Notes: generated by a model from the letters alone, not told the origin. A stretch of DNA of 64,000 nt from CAYNLK01 sp964398055 (GCA_964398055.1 CAYNLK010000015.1:1-64000); one strand, 5' to 3'; positions 28,135 through 37,105 are shown, counted from the stretch's first letter. Program-made: numbers and translations.

Positions 28135-28167
28135 TTTGTAACAAAAAAATTTGTTTAGAAAATCTTC

Positions 28168-29163
28168 TCAGGCCGACTCGCGCACCACCAACTTTGTATC
28201 TACGTCAATTTGAGGAAAGGTTTCATTAGAATCGTTGAGCATATCCAGCAAGCGGTTCATCGCAGTCTGACCCAGGGCGTATTTATCATAATGAATGGTG
28301 GTTAGGGCAGGGACTACCATCGCTGCTAATTGGATATCATCAAAGCCAACAATGGCGCAATCTTCCGGCACTCGCCGGCCCAGATCGCGACAGGCGCGAA
28401 TCGCGCCCAAGGCCAGCAAGTCGTTATAACAGAATAGCGCGGTAATTTCAGGGTGCTCGGTGAGTAATTGTTGGACACCTTCACGACCATAACTCATACC
28501 TGGCGAAACTTTGACCAGATAGTCATCACGGACTGGCAACCCATGCGCACGCAACCCATCATAGAAGCCCTCGATGCGCCGTATCCGGCCCAGAGAGATG
28601 CCTCTCGGACCACTCAGCATGCCGATGGCGGTGTGTCCTTGGGCTGCTAGATGATCAACCGCCAATCTGGCGCCTTTGTAATTATCAACAATGATTTGGC
28701 TGATACTGGGGTGATTGGTAAGACGATTAATGGCCACGATAGGCCGAAAACTATCGGCAAAATGGTTTAAATCGTCATCGCTAACAACTGAGGAAAAAAT
28801 AATCAGGCCATCTACACCCTGATCGGCCAGGGAGTACAAAATTTGCAGGTGCTCAGAGGCGTCTTCTTCGGTGTTGCACATAAAGACATTGTAGCCATTG
28901 GCCTGGGCTGCATCTTGAATGCCGCGGGCCACTTCGGAGAAAAAGGGGTTGGTAATATCGGGGATGATAAAGCCGACGGTGCGGGTGCGTTGGGTGACCA
29001 TAGCCCGGGCAATCCGGCTGGGCCGGTAGCCCAATTCGTTAATGGCCGCCAACACCCGCTCGCGCGTGGCTTCGGAGATTTCGCCCTGGTCATTCACCAC
29101 CCGCGAAACAGTTTTGATAGACACGTCGGCTTTTTGCGCCACATCACGCATGGTTACAGACAT
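28168..29163 (-). CDS. LacI-family regulator of the alpha-galactoside locus
   Basis: 331 aa repressor-type protein. The helix-turn-helix is TMRDVAQKADVSIKTVSRVV and the hinge region PSRIARAMVTQ. The effector domain has GFIIPDITNPFFSEVARGIQ and VGFDDIQLAAMV. GAGGAG precedes the ATG. The same operator sequence occurs in its own promoter and in front of the permease operon downstream, so it very probably represses both until a galactoside binds. Confidence 0.94.
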   Translation of the reverse strand: MSVTMRDVAQKADVSIKTVSRVVNDQGEISEATRERVLAAINELGYRPSRIARAMVTQRTRTVGFIIPDITNPFFSEVARGIQDAAQANGYNVFMCNTEEDASEHLQILYSLADQGVDGLIIFSSVVSDDDLNHFADSFRPIVAINRLTNHPSISQIIVDNYKGARLAVDHLAAQGHTAIGMLSGPRGISLGRIRRIEGFYDGLRAHGLPVRDDYLVKVSPGMSYGREGVQQLLTEHPEITALFCYNDLLALGAIRACRDLGRRVPEDCAIVGFDDIQLAAMVVPALTTIHYDKYALGQTAMNRLLDMLNDSNETFPQIDVDTKLVVRESA

Positions 29164-29181
29164 AGGGTTGGCTCCTCGTCC

Positions 29182-29205
29182 GACAACGTTAACGTCAACG
29201 TTGTC
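29182..29205. promoter_or_regulatory. LacI operator over the regulator's own start
   Basis: Arms GACAACGTT and AACGTTGTC flank the centre AACGTC in a 24-base palindrome immediately downstream of the -10 box. It differs from the operator at 28107-28134 by one base in this core. This indicates autorepression. Confidence 0.85.
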
Positions 29206-29208
29206 AAT

Positions 29209-29237
29209 ATTATATTATACTTTTTACCTGTTGTCAA
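29209..29237 (-). promoter_or_regulatory. Consensus promoter of the alpha-galactoside LacI gene
   Basis: On the minus strand TTGACA (29237-29232), a 17-base spacer and TATAAT (29214-29209) match the sigma-70 consensus at all twelve positions. A second overlapping TATAAT lies five bases earlier. Confidence 0.88.
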
Positions 29238-29248
29238 GTCTTTTTATT

Positions 29249-30304
29249 TTAAATCTTGGCAAATCGATTTGCAGGAACAGCGACACCCAACTCAGCCGCC
29301 GCCATGGTTAATTGGCGCCAGGTAGTCTCATCGACCGGGACGCCCTCAATTTGGCGGCGCTCGGCGGCGCGCTGCTCCGGCTCCCCTGGCAGTAATACCT
29401 CGTCAAAGCCCGGCGCAGGCGGCACACTTTTGACCAACTGGCACAAGATTGAACTATCTCTCAAAAAATCTTCCGGCGACCGGAAAGGTTCAATCGCCAG
29501 GACGATGAACAGCACTCCGTTCTTCAACACGGTGTAGGTAGGCAGGCCGGGACAGCTTTGCCCGGTCAACATGCCCCCAAGCAGCTCCACCAGGAGCGAC
29601 AGGCCATAGCCTTTGTGTCCGGCCATCGGCAGCAGCGTGCCGCCGGCATAAAGGTCATCGGGGTTGGCGCTGGGCCGACCTGCCGCATCCTGGATCCAGC
29701 CCTCCGGGACAGCCTGGCCTTTGTTGCGGGCCACCCGCACCTTGCCTTCGGCCACCACGCTGGTGGAGAAATTGATGATTACGGGCGGATGGTCAGCAAT
29801 AGGCACAGCCGCGGCGATGGGATTAGTGCCCAACATCCGCCCGGAGCCGCCATAGGGCGTTACCAGTCCGCCCGGCCGGCCGCCGTTGCAAAAGGCCAGG
29901 CCAATCATCCCCTGCGCGGCGGCCAATTGAACCCACTCGCCCAATCGGCCGATGTGGTTACAGTTGTATAAACCCGCGGCGGCCAACCCCTGAAGTTGCG
30001 CTTTGGCCATGGTTTTTTCCATCGCAAAGCGAGCCGCCAGCTGCCCAAAACCGTGCCGGCCATCGACCATGGTGATGGTTGGCGTTTCCTGAGCAATCAC
30101 CGGTTTTGCGGCCGGTTTCAGCTCACCGGCGGCGATGGTATCCAGATATTGTCGCACCCGCACCACGCCGTGAGAGTCGTGCCCGACCAGATTGCTCTGC
30201 ACCAGCGAGCCAGCCACCTGGCCGGCCCCGGCGGCGGGAGCGCCGGCAGCCTGCAAAATCCGGTCAACGAAATCGGTTAATTCCTTCGCTTTGATCAGCG
30301 GCAT
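29249..30304 (-). CDS. Ldh-family (malate/L-lactate-type) NAD(P)-dependent oxidoreductase
   Basis: 351 aa member of the Ldh_2 family (COG2055), which reduces 2-oxo acids or oxidises 2-hydroxy acids such as malate, L-lactate or ureidoglycolate, and in some operons sugar-derived acids. Signatures are GHDSHGVVRVRQYL, YNCNHIGRLGEW and GRMLGTNPIAAAVP, with GHKGYGLSLLVELL near residue 230. GAGGAA precedes the ATG. It lies between the toxin-antitoxin pair and the LacI promoter, which overlaps its 3' flank. The substrate is not evident. Confidence 0.9.
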   Translation of the reverse strand: MPLIKAKELTDFVDRILQAAGAPAAGAGQVAGSLVQSNLVGHDSHGVVRVRQYLDTIAAGELKPAAKPVIAQETPTITMVDGRHGFGQLAARFAMEKTMAKAQLQGLAAAGLYNCNHIGRLGEWVQLAAAQGMIGLAFCNGGRPGGLVTPYGGSGRMLGTNPIAAAVPIADHPPVIINFSTSVVAEGKVRVARNKGQAVPEGWIQDAAGRPSANPDDLYAGGTLLPMAGHKGYGLSLLVELLGGMLTGQSCPGLPTYTVLKNGVLFIVLAIEPFRSPEDFLRDSSILCQLVKSVPPAPGFDEVLLPGEPEQRAAERRQIEGVPVDETTWRQLTMAAAELGVAVPANRFAKI

Positions 30305-30325
30305 GGCGAAAAATTCCTCACAGTC

Positions 30326-30631
30326 TTAGCTGTAAGCATCTCTAAGCAATTCCTCTAAATCGCCATAATCATAAGGGGGACGTTTACGCATCGTTAGTAC
30401 ATCAACAATATTATCGGCTTCGGTGATAGCGTACACAATCCGCCATTGATCCAAGCGAAGCTGGCGCACTTCAGACTCAATATCTGGTATATCCAACTTT
30501 TTACTCTTGGCAGGGCGTGGATTATCAGCCAGTGAGTCAATGGTCCGTCTTACTCGTTGGCGTATGTTACCTGGCAGTTCTTTAATCTTAGGCCGTGCGC
30601 TTGGAATAACGTAAACGGTGTAACGACTCAC
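30326..30631 (-). CDS. RelE/ParE-family toxin
   Basis: 101 aa protein of the RelE superfamily, mostly ribosome-dependent mRNA endonucleases. The pattern VYVIPSARPKIKELPGNIR at the N terminus and LRLDQWRIVYAI, ending in VLTMRKRPPYDY, is typical. The GTG start overlaps the antitoxin stop in GTGA, the usual translational coupling. It is predicted to be neutralised by the protein encoded just upstream. Confidence 0.88.
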   Translation of the reverse strand: MSRYTVYVIPSARPKIKELPGNIRQRVRRTIDSLADNPRPAKSKKLDIPDIESEVRQLRLDQWRIVYAITEADNIVDVLTMRKRPPYDYGDLEELLRDAYS

Positions 30632-30852
30632 CCCAATTCCTCTTTGATATCATCCCATAGTAACCAACCGGCTTGTTTTCGGTCGCCGCCGGATGCCTTT
30701 AATTCAGCAAAGGCTTGCTTGGCGATTTGAATATCTTCTAATGTTTCTAACCATTCTATCAAGGCTTCCCAATCATTGGCATTGAGAACAGCTAACCGTT
30801 TGCCCTTTACACTCACATATTGTACTGACTGCAATAATTCTAACCCGGTCAT
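30628..30852 (-). CDS. Antitoxin of the RelE-type pair
   Basis: 74 aa acidic protein that starts MTGLELLQSVQYVSVKGKRL and contains VLNANDWEALIEWLETLED, a Phd/YefM-like or RelB-like pattern of unclear subfamily. It precedes and overlaps the toxin gene, which supports an antitoxin role. It probably also represses the operon, as such proteins do. The family call is tentative. Confidence 0.78.
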   Translation of the reverse strand: MTGLELLQSVQYVSVKGKRLAVLNANDWEALIEWLETLEDIQIAKQAFAELKASGGDRKQAGWLLWDDIKEELG

Positions 30853-30996
30853 TGTACATTCTCCATAGTTGTTCCGATTTACAATTTTAGTGTACCTGCC
30901 AACTTATCATCGGGCAAGGGGGATGGTTCATAATGTTTTTTGGAACGACTGGCTGGCCCGGCTACCAGAACTTGGAACCTGGATATACCGCGGACC

Positions 30997-32580
30997 TTAC
31001 GGCTGTTGCCAGCCGCGGGCGCGCTCCACGGCGCGCTGCCACCGGGCGTAGCCGGCGTCGCGTTGCTCAGAGGAAAGGCGCGGCTCAAAGGTGGTCGAGT
31101 CACCGGGCAGGGGCGGCAGTTCGGCCAGGGTGGACCACCAGCCCGCGCCCAGGCCGGCCAGCAGCGCCGCGGCCCGAGCCGCGGTCTCGGTAAAAGCCGG
31201 CCGAACGATGGGGATGCCGGTGAGGTCGGCCTGGATCTGGCAGGCTTCGTCGCTTTTGCTGATACCGCCGCCCAGACTCAACTGTTCAACGCGCAGCCCG
31301 GTTTCGGCGGCAATCGTTTCCAAAATAGCCCGCACTTGATATCCCAGCGACTCGAGAAAAGCCCGGACGATGTGGCCCCGGCTGCTGCTCAAGGTTAGCC
31401 CAAGGATGGTGCCTCGGGCGGAGCGGTCGTTATAGGGCACGTTGAGGCCGGTAAAAGCCGGCACAAAGACCACTCCGGCCGAGTCCGGCACTGAGGCGGC
31501 CAACGGACCAACCTCTTCATCCCGCTCAAAGAGACCGGCTTCGTCACGCATCCAACGGATAGCCGCGCCGGAAACGGTGGTATCAGCCTCCAGGCAGTAG
31601 GTGTGTTCTAAGTTTTGAGTTTTGAATGCTGAGTTTTGAGTGGCGATTTGACTGGGTTGGCGGCCAATGAGGGGTAGCTGATGGGGAGCAGGCAGCGACC
31701 AGGCGTAATAGACGTTCAACTTCTCCTGTTCGGGCGGGTTCGGACCGGCGACCACATCGACAAAGGAGGCGGTGCCGTGGGTACATTCGGCCTGGCCAGG
31801 TAAGTAGCAACCGTGGCCTAGCAGGGCGGCCTGCTCGTTGCCGATGACCGCCAGCACCGGCGCATCGGCGACGGCGCCCTCGGCGCTGGTAAGTCGCAGC
31901 AGGCCAAAAGGGTAGACCGTGGGGACAGGCTCCGGGAGCGGCTCACAAGAAAGGCCCAGCACGGCCAGCCAGTCGGCCCAATATTGTTGAGCGCGGAAGT
32001 CGTACAGGCCCATCTGCTGCACCAGGCCGTAATCCAGGTAATGACCGTTGGGCCGGCCCAGACTGGTTAGTAACCAGTTGGCCGAGAAGCCAATCCGCAG
32101 ATAGCCCTGCCTGGCCGCGGCGATCACCTCCGGCTGGTGGCGAAAACGCCAGGCCAGGTGCATCGCCGAGCTGTAGGGGCCGGGGAAATAGCCCAGGCGA
32201 TAGCGGCGCTGGTCGGCCAATTCCCAACCCGCCAGCTCCTCCACCAGGGCCGTGGTGCGCAGATCCTGCCAGGTGATGGCATTGGCCAGCGGCCGGCCGG
32301 TGCGGGCGTCCCAGACAAAATCGGTGTTGCGCTGGCCGGCAATGCCACAGGCGGCAATCTGAGCCGGTTCACAGCCGGCCTGGGCCAGGGCTTCGCTGAT
32401 GGCTTCGACCACGCCCTGGCTGAGCACGTCGGGGTTTTGTTCAACCCAACCGGACTGGGGATAGAGCCGCGGCAGGGGACGATAACCATAGCCGTGCACC
32501 TGACTCTGCGCATCGAGGATGAGTGCCCGGCTGCCGCTGGTACCCTGGTCAATGCCGAGGAGGTAGGATTGGGGTGACAT
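30997..32580 (-). CDS. FGGY-family kinase (glycerol kinase-like) with a repeat-derived insert
   Basis: 527 aa kinase with the FGGY fold. YLLGIDQGTSGSRALILD forms the N-terminal phosphate loop, ACGIAGQRNTDFVWD and ITWQDLRT follow, and the second half has CTHGTASFVDV, GAAIRWMRDE and LGGGISKSDEACQIQADL. The closest family feel is glycerol kinase, but a sugar substrate is possible given the beta-galactoside locus. Residues of about 310-330 (SQIATQNSAFKTQNLEHT), encoded by 31605-31650, form an extra loop made of CAAAACTCAAAAC repeats between two conserved strands. The start is the ATG at 32580. Confidence 0.87.
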   Translation of the reverse strand: MSPQSYLLGIDQGTSGSRALILDAQSQVHGYGYRPLPRLYPQSGWVEQNPDVLSQGVVEAISEALAQAGCEPAQIAACGIAGQRNTDFVWDARTGRPLANAITWQDLRTTALVEELAGWELADQRRYRLGYFPGPYSSAMHLAWRFRHQPEVIAAARQGYLRIGFSANWLLTSLGRPNGHYLDYGLVQQMGLYDFRAQQYWADWLAVLGLSCEPLPEPVPTVYPFGLLRLTSAEGAVADAPVLAVIGNEQAALLGHGCYLPGQAECTHGTASFVDVVAGPNPPEQEKLNVYYAWSLPAPHQLPLIGRQPSQIATQNSAFKTQNLEHTYCLEADTTVSGAAIRWMRDEAGLFERDEEVGPLAASVPDSAGVVFVPAFTGLNVPYNDRSARGTILGLTLSSSRGHIVRAFLESLGYQVRAILETIAAETGLRVEQLSLGGGISKSDEACQIQADLTGIPIVRPAFTETAARAAALLAGLGAGWWSTLAELPPLPGDSTTFEPRLSSEQRDAGYARWQRAVERARGWQQP

Positions 32581-32610
32581 TATTTGGCAAGTCCCTCTAA
32601 ATTTTGCTCA

Positions 32611-32697
32611 GTTATCAGTGATCAGTGATCAGTGATCAGTGATTAGTGATTAGTGATTAGTATTCAGTGATCACTGATGAACTGATAACTGATTACT
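32611..32697. repeat. CAGTGATCAGTGATCAGT tandem repeat
   Basis: The gap between the kinase and HAD genes is filled by units of GTGATCA and GTGATTA and then by the complementary TCACTGATGAACTGATAACT. It belongs to the same family as the arrays at 9101, 40555 and 59401. Confidence 0.7.
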
Positions 32698-33490
32698 ACT
32701 TACTGAAAGGCAAGATCTCCGCCAATTGGCGAATCACATAAGTGGGCCGGATGGTTGAAGCCGCCAGATCAGCCTCACTGGTCGCCCCGGTCAGAGCCAG
32801 AGCCACGGCCATACCGGCGTCAAGGCCCATTTGGACGTCCGTTTCCAGGCGGTCGCCGGTCATGAGACAACGGCCAGGCGGCAGGTCAAGCAGAGCCAGA
32901 ATCGCCTCGGCCATGTAACGCGACGGTTTGCCCACCACGGCCTCGATTTTGGTATTAGTGCAGGCCTCGATGGCAGCGATAATGGCGGCGGCGTCCGGCT
33001 CACCGCCGCCGGGCACCGGGCAGTAGCGGTCGGCATTGGTGGCAAAGAAGCGGGCCCCGGCCCGGATGGCGTCGAAGGCGATTTGCAGCTTGCGGTACAC
33101 AAAAGCGCGGTCAAAGCTGGCGATGACGGCGTCGATGCGGCGGACATCGTCGGTCAATTCAAAGCCGGCGGCGCGCAGTTCAGCCTGCAACGGCGCCTCG
33201 CCGATGACGAACAACCGGCCGTTGGGCAGGTGGCGCTGCAAAAAATCAACCATAACCACGGCGGAGTTGATGACATCCTCCGGCGACGTCGGCAGGCCCA
33301 GGCGGGTCAACTTGGCGGCCTGGTCGACCCGTAAGTGAGTAGGATTGTTGGAGAGGAAGACAGTCCGTTTACCCAAATCACGGAGAGCGGTAATAGTCTC
33401 ACCGGCCGTCGGCAGCAGGGCATCGCCCAGGTAGACGGTGCCATCGAGATCAAAGATATAAGCGTCGTAGAGAGAAGAGGGGGTGGTCAT
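32696..33490 (-). CDS. HAD-superfamily hydrolase, subfamily IIA (NagD-like)
   Basis: 264 aa phosphatase of the HAD IIA group, which acts on sugar phosphates, phosphoglycolate, nucleotides or glycerol phosphate. The catalytic motif is YIFDLDGTVYLGD, motif II is FLSNNPTHL, the Lys region is VVGKPSRYMAEAI and the acidic motif GDRLETDVQMGLDAG. I start at ATG 33490 with AAGGGA upstream. The frame extends 85 codons further but only through an intergenic tandem repeat of Ser-Gly-Glu-Arg type. It lies between the beta-galactosidase and FGGY kinase genes. Confidence 0.9.
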   Translation of the reverse strand: MTTPSSLYDAYIFDLDGTVYLGDALLPTAGETITALRDLGKRTVFLSNNPTHLRVDQAAKLTRLGLPTSPEDVINSAVVMVDFLQRHLPNGRLFVIGEAPLQAELRAAGFELTDDVRRIDAVIASFDRAFVYRKLQIAFDAIRAGARFFATNADRYCPVPGGGEPDAAAIIAAIEACTNTKIEAVVGKPSRYMAEAILALLDLPPGRCLMTGDRLETDVQMGLDAGMAVALALTGATSEADLAASTIRPTYVIRQLAEILPFSK

Positions 33491-33520
33491 TGATACAACG
33501 ATCCCTTCAAAAGATGTAGA

Positions 33521-33705
33521 GCGTGGTGCGTGGAGCGTGGTGCGTCTCGCGTAATTACGCTTTCTGCTCTTCGCTTCACGCTCTCCGCTCTTCGCTTCAC
33601 GCTCTCCGCTCTTCGCTCTCCGCTCTCCGCTCTTCGCTTCACGCTTTCCGCTCTTCGCTTCACGCTCTCCGCTCTCCGCTTCACGCTTTCCACTCCACGA
33701 TTTCC
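33521..33705. repeat. Degenerate CGCTCTTCGCTTCACG tandem array
   Basis: About nine to ten imperfect units of CGCTCTTCGCTTCACG and CGCTCTCCG stand between the HAD and beta-galactosidase genes, after a short GCGTGGTGCGTGGAGCGT segment. The array overlaps the beta-galactosidase stop codon, so the last codons of that gene are repeat sequence. It also keeps long spurious frames open on both strands. Confidence 0.8.
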
Positions 33706-36700
33706 AATCTCTGCCTGGCCAACTGAGCCGGGTTTTCTGCCCCAACTACGAAGGGTCGCAGCCGGACGCTGAATTGGTACGTGCCGGGCAGAACCAGGTA
33801 TGGCGGCAGCGTGCCTGGCCCGCAGCTGGCGCCACCGAGGCCGCACTGGCGGTAATCCAGGTTGAGAATCACCTCAGGCCGGCGAACCAACTCGTTGGTG
33901 TGGAAGGCCCGGTAGAGGTCGGCGGCGCTATAGTGGCTAACGCCGGCCTCCAACGGCGGCTGCCCAACCACGAGCAGACCGTGTCCCTGCGGGTCCGTCA
34001 GCGTCAGCCAGCGGACATCGGTTTTGTTGCCGTTCTCCTGGGGCATAATATAAGGCACATATTGGTCGTCAACCGAGCTATGATACAGACCGATAGCCGC
34101 GCCGGCGTTGCGGTCGATGTAATTTTCGTGAGGGCCGCGACCGTACCAGGTAAATTGTTCAAAGCCGGCCGGCAGGGTCAGGCTTAAGCCCAGCCGGGGT
34201 AAGGGCGGCCAACCGGCTTCGGCCTCGATCAGATGCTCGCTCAGGATGTCACCGCTGCCATAAATGGTGTAGGTGTGGCGGTGGGCAAATCCGGCCGGCG
34301 CGCCGGCGGCCCGGACCAGGGTGCGCGCCTCGATTTGAGCAACCTGCGGGGCGACCTGGCGAAACGAGACGCTTTCAGTGCGATAATCCAGCCGGTCAAG
34401 CCCCGCGGCCAGCCATTGGCCCAGCAGCTTACCCTCTCGATGCGGATGGGCTTTGAAGCCGTCATTATCGGTGGCGGCCCGCCAGGCGTTCAGCCGGGGA
34501 CCGGACGCCAGCAATTCTCGTCTCCGGAACGTGAACGAGGTGATCTGGCCAGCCTCCCGGTCGAACACCAGGCTGAAATTTTGGCCGGTAATGGTGATCG
34601 CGGCGTCGCCCTGGGGGCCGGTAACTTCAAGCGGCGGCAGTTGGCTGCTCCGTAGAATTGGCGGCTCAGGCGAAACCAAGGGCAGCTTGAACTGCTCCCA
34701 GGCCACTTCATGCCCAGCCTCGGCCCAAAGGGTCTGTTCGGCCAAATGAAAGCGGACCATTAGCCAGCACTCCGCGCCGGGCGGCAGGTCCGGTTGGCGG
34801 TAGGGAATGGTAACGATCCGGCCGGTCTGAGGGGGAATGTCCAGTCGGGGCAGGTCGCCTTGCTGGACTATAGCGCCGTCAACGGACAACTCCCAGGTTG
34901 GTTGCAGATCGCTGAGATCGGTGAAGTAGCGTTTGTTGACAATCTCGACCTGCCCGGCGGCCAGGTCGACCGGCTTAACGGCGACTGGCTGAAACACCTT
35001 CTTACATTCGTACATCGCCGGGTGGGGGGTGCGATCCGGCCAGATCAGGCCGTTGATACAGAAATTGAGATCGTTGATCTCGTCGCCAAAATCGCCGCCG
35101 TAAGCCCAGTAACGCCGGCCTTGCTCGTCGATCTTGAGCAGCCCCTGATCGACCCAATCCCAGATGAAGCCGCCCTGCAAACCGTGATACGTCTCGACGG
35201 CGTCCCAATATTCTTTGAGGTTGCCGGTGCTGTTGCCCATCGAATGGGCGAATTCGCACATAATCAGCGGGCGGTCGTTAGCCGGCTCCTGGGCATAAGC
35301 GATGATGTGATCGACCGTGGGGTACATGGTCGAGCAGACGTCGCTGGCCAGGTGACCCATCTGCCAGCTTCGCCGCCGGGCCTGCTCTTCCTCGGCGGCG
35401 GTGGGGTTGTGATCGTACTCCAACCGGTCGCTGTTGGTCAACACGGAAAATTGCGAAGTCGCTCCTTCGTAATGGATGGGCCGGGTGGGGTCGTAGCCGC
35501 GAGACCAGCCGGCCATGGCATCGTGGACTGGGCCATAGCCGCTTTCGTTGCCCAGCGACCACATGATGACGGATGGGTGATTTTTGTCCCGCTCGACCAT
35601 GCGCTGGAAGCGCTCCATAAAGGCGGCGGTCCACTGCGGCTCGTGCGGCAGTTTGTTGTAGAAGGCGTGGCCCTCGATATTGGCCTCATCGATCACGTAC
35701 AGGCCATACTGGTCGCACAGCTCGTAGAAGCGGCTGTCGTTAGGGTAGTGGGCGGTACGGACGGCGTTGAAATTGAACTGTTTCATCAGCCTGACGTCGG
35801 CCAGCATCGTTGTCAGGGTGAGGGCTTTGCCGCGGCAGTCGTCAAAATCGTGCCGGTTGACCCCTTTGAGAATGACCGGCTGGCCGTTGATGAGCAGCTC
35901 CCGGCCTTTGATTGCTACCTGCCGAAAGCCGATTTTGCAGCTCTGAGCTTCGATAGGGTGGCCCCGGTCGTCTTTGAGAGTCAGCACCAGCGTATAGAGG
36001 TAGGGCGTTTCGGCCGACCACGGGTGCGGGGCCGTCACCGGCTGCACAAAATCAACCCGATTCACCGTCCAATCGGCCACCTGGATGGGCTGAACGAGCG
36101 GTTCGGCCAAAACGGGCCGGGCGTCGGCATCAAACAGGCTCAACTCGACCGTATAGCCGGGTAGGACAGCGATCAGCCGCCGTTCCGTTCCGGCGGCAGG
36201 TGGAACTATCTTCCCACCTGGTAGGGGGGACTGAGGGGGGTAAAGGTCATACAAGTTAACCCTGGCCCTTACTTTGAGCACGGCGTCGCGATAGGCCGCG
36301 TCAAATTCGGTGCGGGCGAAGATGTCAAAAAGGTGAACTTTGGGGACGGCATACAGGTAGACATCCCGGTAAATGCCGGCCAGCCACCAGTGATCCTGGT
36401 CTTCCAGGTAGCTGCCGGCGGACCAGCGGATGACCATCACGGCCAGACTGTTGTCGCCGGGCCGCACATACGGGGTCAGGTCAAACTCGGCCGGCAGGCG
36501 GGAGTCCTGACTGTAACCAATTTTATGGCCGTTGACCCACAGGTAAAAAGCCGACTCGACGCCCTCAAAGCAGATGATAATCTGCCGATCTTGCCAGCTC
36601 TCAGGGATGGCAAACGCGGCGCGGTAGAGGCCGGTCGGATTATCATCCTGGGGAACGTGCGGAGGGTCGGGCGGAATGGGCATTTTGTGGTTGGTGTAGA

Positions 36701-36986
36701 TGGGCTTGTCGTAACCCTGCAACATCCAGTGGCCGGGGACCTCGATCCGGGGCCAGGTGGAGGCGTCAAAATCAGGCTGGTGGAAATCCACCGGAGCTGC
36801 CAGCGGGTTGGCCGCCATGTGAAACTGCCAGCGGCCGTTCAATAATTGAAAATAAGGGGATTGCTGCGGCGATCCGGCCAGGGCCATCGCCTTGTCAGGG
36901 TACGGAATTAGGGGGACGTGGGCGGACAGCTTATTGAGGCCGGTAAGTTGCGGATTTTCCCAGTCGTGGAGGATGGGGCGGTTCAT
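33681..36986 (-). CDS. lacZ: GH2 beta-galactosidase
   Basis: 1101 aa enzyme of the LacZ type that hydrolyses lactose and other beta-galactosides. Domains in order are the sugar-binding jelly roll (from about residue 50), the immunoglobulin-like domain, the TIM barrel and the C-terminal small-chain domain (from about residue 800). The acid/base is in SLGNESGYG, the nucleophile in MCEFAHSMGNS. HYPNDSRFYELCDQYGLYV is also typical. There is no signal peptide, so it acts on imported sugar. A segment near residues 247-277 (YPPQSPLPGGKIVPPA) interrupts the second domain and is encoded by a C-rich repeat-like stretch at about 36205-36250. Confidence 0.95.
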   Translation of the reverse strand: MNRPILHDWENPQLTGLNKLSAHVPLIPYPDKAMALAGSPQQSPYFQLLNGRWQFHMAANPLAAPVDFHQPDFDASTWPRIEVPGHWMLQGYDKPIYTNHKMPIPPDPPHVPQDDNPTGLYRAAFAIPESWQDRQIIICFEGVESAFYLWVNGHKIGYSQDSRLPAEFDLTPYVRPGDNSLAVMVIRWSAGSYLEDQDHWWLAGIYRDVYLYAVPKVHLFDIFARTEFDAAYRDAVLKVRARVNLYDLYPPQSPLPGGKIVPPAAGTERRLIAVLPGYTVELSLFDADARPVLAEPLVQPIQVADWTVNRVDFVQPVTAPHPWSAETPYLYTLVLTLKDDRGHPIEAQSCKIGFRQVAIKGRELLINGQPVILKGVNRHDFDDCRGKALTLTTMLADVRLMKQFNFNAVRTAHYPNDSRFYELCDQYGLYVIDEANIEGHAFYNKLPHEPQWTAAFMERFQRMVERDKNHPSVIMWSLGNESGYGPVHDAMAGWSRGYDPTRPIHYEGATSQFSVLTNSDRLEYDHNPTAAEEEQARRRSWQMGHLASDVCSTMYPTVDHIIAYAQEPANDRPLIMCEFAHSMGNSTGNLKEYWDAVETYHGLQGGFIWDWVDQGLLKIDEQGRRYWAYGGDFGDEINDLNFCINGLIWPDRTPHPAMYECKKVFQPVAVKPVDLAAGQVEIVNKRYFTDLSDLQPTWELSVDGAIVQQGDLPRLDIPPQTGRIVTIPYRQPDLPPGAECWLMVRFHLAEQTLWAEAGHEVAWEQFKLPLVSPEPPILRSSQLPPLEVTGPQGDAAITITGQNFSLVFDREAGQITSFTFRRRELLASGPRLNAWRAATDNDGFKAHPHREGKLLGQWLAAGLDRLDYRTESVSFRQVAPQVAQIEARTLVRAAGAPAGFAHRHTYTIYGSGDILSEHLIEAEAGWPPLPRLGLSLTLPAGFEQFTWYGRGPHENYIDRNAGAAIGLYHSSVDDQYVPYIMPQENGNKTDVRWLTLTDPQGHGLLVVGQPPLEAGVSHYSAADLYRAFHTNELVRRPEVILNLDYRQCGLGGASCGPGTLPPYLVLPGTYQFSVRLRPFVVGAENPAQLARQRLEIVEWKA

Positions 36987-37022
36987 AGGCGTTGACTGAT
37001 CTCCGTTAAGTGATATCGTTTA

Positions 37023-37101
37023 GAGAAGACGACCGACCGCGGACCGCCGACCGCCGTCAGTGGTCGGCTGTCGGCGGTCTGCGGTCATCGGTCGGCGGTT
37101 A
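37023..37101. repeat. GCGGTCGGCGGTC-type repeat
   Basis: Between the permease and beta-galactosidase genes lie imperfect units of GACCGCCGACCGCCG and, after a loop, their complements. It may form a GC-rich hairpin in the operon transcript. Confidence 0.6.
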
Positions 37102-37105
37102 CTTC

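Noticed and set aside
33491..33745. N-terminal extension of the HAD phosphatase with Ser-Gly-Glu-Arg repeats
   Set aside because: The extension is the translation of an intergenic tandem repeat. The ATG at 33490 has a ribosome binding site and gives a normal HAD IIA start.
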